From: Trichodesmium sp002260545
GTDB taxonomy: Bacteria; Cyanobacteriota; Cyanobacteriia; Cyanobacteriales; Microcoleaceae
NCBI RefSeq assembly: GCF_050016015.1
Contig: NZ_JBNHEQ010000297.1
Span: 1-64,000 of the forward strand
Reading direction: 5' to 3'
DNA: 64,000 bases
Shown here in pieces: positions 57,679 through 64,000 of the stretch (positions within the stretch are counted from its first letter, which is position 1; each line of letters opens with the position of its first letter). The notes below the pieces were generated by a model. It worked only from the letters and a program-made list of their open reading frames with translations, made no database searches and was not told the origin of the DNA. A program made the translations under genes and the position numbers.

Positions 57679-59019
57679 TCACTCATGGAGTGGAGTATAG
57701 CGAGCTTGGCATTCTTCATAAGTAGGTGTTTTTGTTGCCTTTTCAGTAATTAGACGAGCGCCACCTTGACCAGTAAAGTAACTCCATGCCCACTGAATCA
57801 TTACAATTAGTTGGTTATCAAATTCAATCATATAGTAGATATGAATAAATAACCAAGAAAACCAAGCTAGAGGTCCAGAGAAACGAATGGCTTTATACTG
57901 TACAACTGCTTGGTGACGACCGATAACAGCCAAACTACCATAGTCAATATAGTGGAATGGTTTTAAAGTCTGACCTTTCAACCGCTTTCTAATTAGCTTG
58001 GCGACATAAACTCCTTCCTGCATTGCTGCTGGAGCAACTCCAGGTACTGGGGAGTCTCCTTGATGAGAGAAGTTAGCTAAGTCTCCAATCACAAAAATGT
58101 CAGGATGACCAGGTATTGTCAGGTCTTCATTTACGAAAACGCGACCTGCACGGTCTAATTCTGCACCTGTGCGATTAGATATTGCTTCAGACACTGCTGA
58201 TGCTTTAACTCCTGCACCCCACAATATGGTATGAGCTGGAATGTCTTTTGTTGTTTCTCCAGAACGAACAGTGACTACATCGTTTTCGATATTAGTCACC
58301 CGTGTTTTGGTCATCACTGTGACGCCCAACTTCTCCAGCTCTATTCTTGCTTTTTCTGACAAAGCAGGTTTGAAAGAAGGTAAAATTCTCTCTCCACTTT
58401 GGATCAGATGAATTTGAGCTTCGGTAGTATTAATGGAACGGTATTCTTCTTTTAATTTAGTGTGAGCTAATTCTGCTAAAGCACCTGCTAATTCAACACC
58501 TGTTGGACCTGCGCCAACTATCGCAAAGGTTAATAGTGCTTTCCGTTTTTCTGAGTCCGATTCTTTTTCTGCAGCTTCAAAAGAGGCGAAGATTCTTCGA
58601 CGCATTTCTAGTGCGTCTTCTACTGTTTTTAGTCCGGGAGCTTTTTCTGACCAATCATTTCCAAAATAGTTATGGCTAACACCAGTAGCTATAACTAACG
58701 TATCGTAATCTAATTCTTGATCGCGTAAAATGAGTTTTTTCTGTTCGGGATCGACATCCACGACTTCACCCATAATAACGTGAGTATTTTTCTGTTCAGC
58801 AACTACACCGCGAAGAGGAGAAGCAATATCTCCAGGGGAAAGACTTCCTGTAGCTACTTGATAAAGTAATGGCTGAAATAGATGGAAATTTCTTTTGTCA
58901 ACCAAGGTTACTTTTACAGGTGCTTTCCCAAGCTGTTTGGCAGCTTCTAATCCTGCAAACCCACCTCCAACGATGACAACATGATGAGGAGATTGATGTT
59001 TTTCCTGGTTTAGACTCAT
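57679..59019 (-). CDS. ndb: Type II NAD(P)H dehydrogenase (NDH-2)
   Basis: The 446-residue flavoprotein has an N-terminal FAD-binding Rossmann motif HHVVIVGGGFAGLEAAKQLG (about 12-31), then LVDKRNFHLFQPLLYQVATGSLSPGDIA, which contacts FAD/quinone. The second dinucleotide motif is FAIVGAGPTGVELAGALAELA (about 167-187) and the FAD closing motif is IFVIGDLANF (about 303). The C-terminal 60 residues (AWFSWLFIHIYYMIEFDNQLIVMIQWAWSYFT) anchor it to the membrane. It oxidises NAD(P)H and reduces quinone without pumping protons. The start ATG follows GGGGAAAT. Cyanobacteria have NdbA/B/C, and I do not assign the subtype. Confidence 0.93.
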   Translation of the reverse strand: MSLNQEKHQSPHHVVIVGGGFAGLEAAKQLGKAPVKVTLVDKRNFHLFQPLLYQVATGSLSPGDIASPLRGVVAEQKNTHVIMGEVVDVDPEQKKLILRDQELDYDTLVIATGVSHNYFGNDWSEKAPGLKTVEDALEMRRRIFASFEAAEKESDSEKRKALLTFAIVGAGPTGVELAGALAELAHTKLKEEYRSINTTEAQIHLIQSGERILPSFKPALSEKARIELEKLGVTVMTKTRVTNIENDVVTVRSGETTKDIPAHTILWGAGVKASAVSEAISNRTGAELDRAGRVFVNEDLTIPGHPDIFVIGDLANFSHQGDSPVPGVAPAAMQEGVYVAKLIRKRLKGQTLKPFHYIDYGSLAVIGRHQAVVQYKAIRFSGPLAWFSWLFIHIYYMIEFDNQLIVMIQWAWSYFTGQGGARLITEKATKTPTYEECQARYTPLHE

Positions 59020-59187
59020 AGTTATTTCCCCTTTTCAACTGAGTAATTGCTATTGCTAATATAATGGTTTTTTTTAGCCATTAATGGTCGTTATTTTCCG
59101 ACCTTGACTTTAAGGTATCACAATTTTTTCAAGGGTTTTAGTATCAACTGTTACAATTGTTAATTTAAAATAAAGCTTACATAACTA

Positions 59188-59216
59188 TTGACAAAAATAG
59201 AGGTTTTGTATATAAT
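59188..59216 (+). promoter_or_regulatory. Consensus sigma-70 type promoter, no gene downstream
   Basis: TTGACA (59188-59193) and TATAAT (59211-59216) are separated by exactly 17 nt in AT-rich DNA. It points right, away from NDH-2, into more than 1 kb without a gene. It may be chance in AT-rich sequence, but the match to both hexamers and the spacing is perfect. Confidence 0.4.
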
Positions 59217-59612
59217 TTTAAACACAAAATTTAATTAAATTGATTTAAAATCAAAATATTTTTTTATTTCAAAAACATTCTTATTTCCAGATAAAATGTT
59301 AAAATATGAGTACCAATAAAGGTTTGTTATGTTGATAACTTGCAAGTTAAATGTACAATAGCTGTAGTGGGGAATTTAAAAATCAAAAGTGCAATAACTG
59401 TAGGTTTGGTTAAGGAACCGAAGCCCAACCAATTAGGGTTTGCTGAAAAAGTCTTTTTTAATGAGTGGGGGAGTCGGGTCGGGACTTTAGATGCAACGTT
59501 CGTAGGAGAGTAATTTTTTTGCCCAATTCTTGCCCAAATAGAAACAGCTTTGCTTGAATATATTCAACATTCACAACAACTATTAGTAAATTAGAATCAA
59601 TAACAACATTCA

Positions 59613-59704
59613 CAGGACTTACGCAAAATATGGAATTATACGCCATCTGTAGGGGTGAATGGCATTCTCCCTGACTAGATATAGCGCTTGGTGCGTAAGT
59701 CCTG
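59613..59704 (+). repeat. Family F MITE, copy 2
   Basis: 92 bp with 13-bp inverted ends CAGGACTTACGCA/TGCGTAAGTCCTG, the reverse-complement partner of 46327-46417. Confidence 0.8.
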
Positions 59705-59715
59705 ATTCATTCTTG

Positions 59716-59990
59716 GAAAAATCAGCGATCGCAAAAACTGCTGTAACTATTGTCGAATAAATAAATCAAAATCTATAAAAGGAAAAATTAGCGCTCGCGA
59801 ACACTGCTGTAACTATTGTCCAATAGATAAATAAAAATCAATCAAAAGAAAAATCAGCTCTCGCGAAAACTATTGTAACTATTGTCCAATAGATAAATCA
59901 AAATCTATAAAAGGAAAAATCAGCGATCGCGAAAACTGTTGTAACTATTGTCCAATAGATAAATCAAAATCTATAAAAGGAAAAATCAGC
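59716..59990. repeat. 66-bp tandem repeat, four units plus partial
   Basis: Units begin GAAAAATCAGCGATCGC at 59716, 59782, 59848 and 59914, with a partial at 59980. Each contains AACTATTGTCCAATAG, a palindrome (CTATTG-TC-CAATAG), and most carry a HIP1-like GCGATCGC or GCGCTCGC. Further degenerate pieces lie at about 60155-60205. Related sequence on the other strand is inside the 334-bp direct repeat at 42.3-43.0 kb. Confidence 0.85.
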
Positions 59991-60245
59991 CCTCGCTCTC
60001 GCGGAACGGATGTTCTATCGCTACTTTTTCCAAGTTGAGCCAAAACCTAATAACTATTTTGAGACTACAATAGCTAAAAAACAGGCACTTTTTTCGACTA
60101 AAAATTCTGAAACCTTTATATATCAATGTTTTTATAATTAATCAGCCAGCCCTAACTATTGTCCAATAGATGAATAAAACATCAATCTAAGAAAAATCAG
60201 CGATAGCTACTTTTATGCAACAAAACCATTGAGAGATTTAAAACC

Positions 60246-62792
60246 TCAACTGAGACGTTCAAAACGTCTATGATACTTGGGATAATTAAGAACCTCCATA
60301 CGGCGTTGACGCAGGAGATAATTGCCTGGTTGTCGGAGCAGCCAAACCAAAGCATTTCCAGTAATTGCTCCGTATATGACCCCGATAATAGCCCCAATAA
60401 TAGCCCTGCTCGTAGGATCGTTCACAACCCTAAAGAAAGCATCGTTCATAGCAAAGCCTAAAGTCAAGCCCAAAATAGTTGCAACTATCCACCAGCCAGT
60501 ATGGAAAAGTTGTGTTCTGAGTACCAACCATTGGGCAAGTCCCATAACAGATCCAATAACAGCCCCACTTACAGTATTGTTCACAGCATCGTTTACCACG
60601 CTGAACAAAGCCAAGCCTAAAGCCCAGCCCAAAACAGTTGCCAGTATCCACCAGTCAGCCTGGAAAAGTTGCTTTCTAAGCAGCAACCACTGCGCTAATC
60701 CGGTATAAGCCCCGATAACAACCCCGATAACAGCAAAGATAACAATCCTGATAACAACCCCGGTAACAGCATTGCTCATAGCAAAGCCTACAGGTAAAGC
60801 TACAACACCAGTCACAGTCAAACCCACAGCAGTTGCCAATACCAACTGAAACCAAAGCCCCCATCCTACTTGTTGTGAAGATTTGCGACGGAGTTGCTTG
60901 CTTAGCTTTTCCGGCATTCGCACTGCAAGTCGCTTACGACCCGTCATAAACTCCTGAAAAATGTAGTCCCGCAGAGGATGATCCGCAGGTGCCTCTTTAG
61001 AAAGCAAGTGGAGAAGTGGTTGTGCCAACTTGGAGACAACATCGCTGTGCTGCCGAGCAATTGGAAATTGCCATCTTCCCACGATACCTTGCTCATCGGG
61101 TTCTGCCACCAGGAAATTTCTCAGCAGTTGACGAACCTCATCTTCCTGTTGGCGAGGCAAGTCGTAAATCAGCCACGCTCGCAACCAGTCTGGCATATAA
61201 CCATATCGAAACCAAGGCAAACGAGCTATATCGGTGAGCCGACAAGCCTGAAGCAGGGAACTGCCATCATCAGTCTTGAGCTTATTACCCAGGTCAACTG
61301 TGAGATTCCAATGTAGTTCGGGAAATACAGCACAAGCACTCAGCCAATAGTAACCAGCTTTACCCAGATAGCGTCTGAGAGATTCTAGGACATCAGCCAC
61401 CAGCCTTGGCTCAGGTGGATCTCGCTCTATCCAGCGTCGCCCTCTGACTCTCAATGCTTCCGGAAAAGGTGCCCTACTTTTCTCTGAAGGCACATAAGGT
61501 GATTTTCCATATTCAATGCTGCGTATCAAATCAATCAACCCATCATTCGTAGCGGGTAGGACAATAAACTCTCGCGATAATTATAGTTCCTGATATCCCC
61601 AGTGTTCCGAAGGTTTGGGAGTCAATATAGCCCGCTCAGACCAACTCGAAAAGAAATCAAGCCAGGGTTCGGGTTCGCCAATTAGGGAACTAAAAAAACT
61701 GTCTGCATCGGAGAATACGACCAGTCGATGTTGGCCGTACTTCACCGCAATTTCCCGTAGCTTAGAAGGAGGTTCTTTTCCTGTCATCGGAAAGCAAACA
61801 CGGGGGTCGCCATCAAAATAGTAACCTGCGATTAAGACTTCGTTGTGGGAGAGTTGAGCAATCATTTCCTTGACAAATCTCGCCTGGTGGTCGCCGTAAT
61901 TTGCCCGGTCGATGAGAACGAGGTATTCAGGGAGAATCTGATGGTAGCCGTACACTGGCGCAAACCAACCTCCTCCCCGCACAGTTTTTTCTACGGTCTT
62001 GTCAACATCAAGTTCATTGGATGGAACCCGAATACGTCGCCTAAAACCTTGAGCAATGCGCAAGAACAAAACGCTGGGAAACAGTTCCTCATCGAAGCCA
62101 GAGATAGAAACTCGCTGAATTTCTGGCTGTCGCCTGGTCGCACGACGCTTGAGGTATAGACGCGCACGCCAATACCACCAGAATCTCCAAGCTAAAGAGG
62201 TAAACAGGGTCACAAGTATTAATCATAATAGTATAGTCTGCCATTCTTGAGGAAAAACTATATCGTTACCGTTTGGAGGTGGAGATGATGTAGGGCTATC
62301 ATTAATGTTTGGAGGTGAGGATGGTGTATGGCTACCATTAACGTTTGCAGGTGGAGATAGCAATTGCTGGATCGGGGAATAGGTTAGAACAATGGCAACG
62401 AGGATAGCAATCGCCAATAGTACCCACCGTAGCCGTCGCCATTGCCGCTCAATCTTTTTCAACTCCTGTTTAACTGCCTCAGCCTTTTTATCTTCTTGAA
62501 TAGCCTCGTCAACAGCAAAACCCATGCGTTCAATCCATTGGTAAAACCGTAGCTGGAAATCCTTTTGTTCTGCTGGGGAACTGCATAGCAAGGGACTGAG
62601 AAGGCTTCTCAGCCTCTGGGGTTCCTCTAGCTCCTCTCCTTTTGCACTCAGGGCAACTATCAGTTCTTGAGCAACAATATATTGCGACACGCCGATATTG
62701 TAATTGTGTTCTCTGCGCAGCTCATCAATGAACTAAATCAACTTTTCTGGTTCTAGCCATCCTGGGCTTACTTTTGGCGACTGTCTACCCAT
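60246..62792 (-). pseudogene. Large membrane protein with vWA-like domain; three in-frame stops
   Basis: One 849-codon frame runs from ATG 62792 to 60246, broken by TAG (codon 20, 62735), TGA (codon 190, 62225) and TAA (codon 404, 61583) and by no frameshift. The ATG lies inside the end of moxR (25-nt overlap). Residue blocks are: an N-terminal soluble part (FIDELRREHNYNIGVSQYIVAQELI), TM1 (about 125-142), a Pro/Ser/Asn linker with four similar repeats, TM2 (about 192-207), and a vWA-like domain (about 215-410: EYLVLIDRANYGDHQARFVKEMI, RLVVFSDAD). A helical part follows, then 4-6 membrane helices with two GLAQWLxLRxQLF-x-x-WWI-x-AT repeats. The MIDAS motif DxSxS is not intact (DRANY). Confidence 0.75.
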
Positions 62793-63777
62793 TGCTTCAC
62801 TATCTCCTTAGCTTTATCTTGATCCTCAGCAGTTTTTATCAAATTACTCAGAGTTCGCAGAGCTAACTCAGACTTAACAAGCGGGTTATCTGTACCATCT
62901 GAAATTTCTTGGAGCCCTATCATCCAACCCAAAAGTTCAGCAGTCGCCGGTTTTTTGCGCAAGCCGCTCTTGCGTAGCTTAAAGAAAATATCCAGAGCAT
63001 CCTGGAGAAATTCACTGCTACCAGAAATTCACTGCTACCAGCAGAGTACAAACCTAACCTATTGGTAACAATATCCGCAAGACGCTCTTTTTGTGGAAAA
63101 GGAATATTGTAGTAAACACAACGCCGCAAAAATGCGTCCGGAAGGTCTTTCTCGGAATTACTGGTGATTACCACTATAGGTTGTAACTCAGGATTAGCTT
63201 GAATCTCGACGTTGCCTAGTTCTGGCACCCGAAAGTACAGATGCTCCAATTCGTTCAGGATATCATTAGGAAAATCGCGGGTTGCCTTGTCTACTTCGTC
63301 AATGAGAACAATAGAGCGTCTTTTACCAGGATGAATAAAATCTGGAGGAACAAAATTCTTAATTTCAGACTGCTCTCCAGTCAGCAAGATGGCTATACCC
63401 AAAGCGTTGTATGTCAGATAGTCCAGAGGGCTTTTGCCTACTATACCACTCTGGGCATCTTGAAATTGCCTCAAGGGGTCATAGTTGTAAAATAAATCGC
63501 GGGCAGTGCTGGTAGATTTGGTTTCAAACTTAAGTGGCTCGTCAAAACCTAATTCCCAGGCTAGACTATAAGCGAACAAGGTCTTGCCAGTACCAGGTTC
63601 TCCAGTCAGTAATAAGGGTTGACCCAAGAGCAAAGCAACATTGCAGGCATCACGAAGACCAGGATCTGCCAAATAATTTTCTGGCTTCATAAATTGGGCA
63701 CGCCGTGACACAGGCAGAGGTGCTGGTGTGTCGCGTCGCTTCCGTTTTCCGTCACCAAAGTAAAATGGGAAATTCAT
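62768..63777 (-). pseudogene. MoxR-type AAA+ ATPase, frameshifted by a 17-bp duplication
   Basis: The reading frame from ATG 63777 carries Walker A LLTGEPGTGKT (about 55-65), sensor and Walker B regions (RRSIVLIDEVDKATRDFPNDILNELEH) and PIVVITSNSEKDLPDAFLRRCVYYNIPFP, which is typical of MoxR. At GLYSAGSSEFL the unit GGTAGCAGTGAATTTCT occurs twice in tandem (about 63012-63045), shifting the frame. If one copy is removed, the protein continues QDALDIFFKLRKSGLRKKPATAELLGWM ... KQWVDSRQK to the stop at 62768. MoxR ATPases act as chaperones for vWA-domain partners. The ATG overlaps the upstream gene's stop (ATGA). Confidence 0.85.
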
Positions 63778-64000
63778 GGCAGTTCCCTCCTGGCAGTATA
63801 ATCATCTGAAGTAACAGCGTAATCCACCAAAATAGCTGACAACTTACGGGCTAATTGATCTAGAGGAATTCTTTTAGGTTTATCTTTTGATTGATATTGA
63901 TTAAATATAGCTTGAATTTCGCTTTTTGTATCTTTGACAAAAGCCAAATTATCAGGGAAATGTTTTCTCTCTACTACGTCTACCCATTCTGCTGCTTCTT
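63774..64000 (-). CDS. Unknown protein, C-terminal part only (window edge)
   Basis: An open minus-strand frame enters from beyond the window and ends at TGA 63776-63774, overlapping the moxR ATG by 4 nt. The visible 74 residues include EWVDVVERKHFPDNLAFVKDTKSEIQAIFNQYQ and KRIPLDQLARKLSAILVDYAVTSDDYTARRELP. They are soluble and helical, with no family I recognise. An AGGAGG inside its last codons serves as the ribosome binding site for moxR, showing one operon. Confidence 0.65.
   Translation of the reverse strand, partial: EAAEWVDVVERKHFPDNLAFVKDTKSEIQAIFNQYQSKDKPKRIPLDQLARKLSAILVDYAVTSDDYTARRELP

Larger units (their letters stand above)
59435..60153 (+). repeat. Family A repeat, copy 5, split by insertions
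   Basis: The left arm (AGGGTTTGCTGAAAAAGTC, to about 59530) and the right arm (about 60040-60153, ending TAATCAGCCAGCCCT) are both clear. The about 500 bp between them hold a family-F MITE and the 66-bp array. Confidence 0.65.
59020..60245. other. Intergenic region, 1.2 kb, with nested repeats
   Basis: It holds an orphan consensus promoter (59188-59216). A family-A element (59435-60153) follows, containing a family-F MITE (59613-59704) and a 66-bp tandem array (59716 onward). No gene is seen on either strand. Confidence 0.65.

Noticed and set aside
59716..59990. CRISPR array with 66-bp spacing
   Set aside because: The whole 66-bp unit is conserved, including what would be spacers. No cas genes.

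Overview
The window looks like chromosome from a filamentous, non-heterocystous marine cyanobacterium of the Trichodesmium/Okeania type. The photosynthesis-related genes apcD, psbU, btpA and a GUN4-domain gene place it in the cyanobacteria. So do HIP1 sites (GCGATCGC), 7-bp tandem repeats such as TTCCTTC, ATTATCC and CAGCACT, and the low G+C. My hand count gives only about 57% of the window in genes, even counting broken ones. The rest is a dense layer of small dispersed repeats, many nested in one another. The species assignment is inference.

Layout. 0.2-6.7 kb: a UspA protein, two paralogous secreted proteins with the same leader (one with a peptidoglycan-binding domain, one Gly/Tyr-rich), an ABC exporter and a STAS/SEC14-like protein. 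6.7-31.9 kb: widely spaced genes for an AEC transporter, a lipoprotein dipeptidase, an AI-2E-type permease, a GUN4 protein, an SGNH hydrolase, BtpA, a CHASE2-PAS-GGDEF cyclase, PsbU, an FHA-adenylate cyclase, a DUF3120 membrane protein and UppP. 32.7-38.0 kb: ApcD, RlmD, a YkvA-like protein and LpxD. 38.0-43.0 kb: a small accessory zone with a CHAT-domain remnant, a xisH-xisI pair, a pentapeptide protein, a broken PEP-CTERM protein, two decayed vapB copies with one decayed vapC, and a 334-bp direct duplication. 43.3-50.0 kb: purL, a GC-rich tandem repeat containing a 100-N assembly gap, and a large RTX-type calcium-binding protein. 51.2-57.2 kb: a signalling cluster of a double-receiver protein with a vWA/MoxR-system-like N-terminal domain, a solute-binding protein and a hybrid histidine kinase. 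57.7-59.0 kb: a type-2 NADH dehydrogenase.

The most interesting part is the minus-strand operon that enters at the right edge (60.2-64.0 kb). It reads: unknown gene (partial), MoxR-type AAA+ ATPase, then one long gene for a membrane protein with a vWA-like domain. The genes overlap by 4 and 25 nt. It resembles the MoxR-vWA modules proposed as conflict or stress systems in multicellular bacteria. Here it is broken by a 17-bp tandem duplication in moxR and by three in-frame stops in the 849-codon partner gene.

A recurring theme is genes that stay in frame over their whole length except for one or a few isolated stop codons: the PEP-CTERM protein, the RTX protein, the solute-binding protein, vapB and the vWA-like gene. 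Real decay in a genome tolerant of pseudogenes, errors in a draft assembly (there is an N gap), or readthrough cannot be told apart from this sequence alone.
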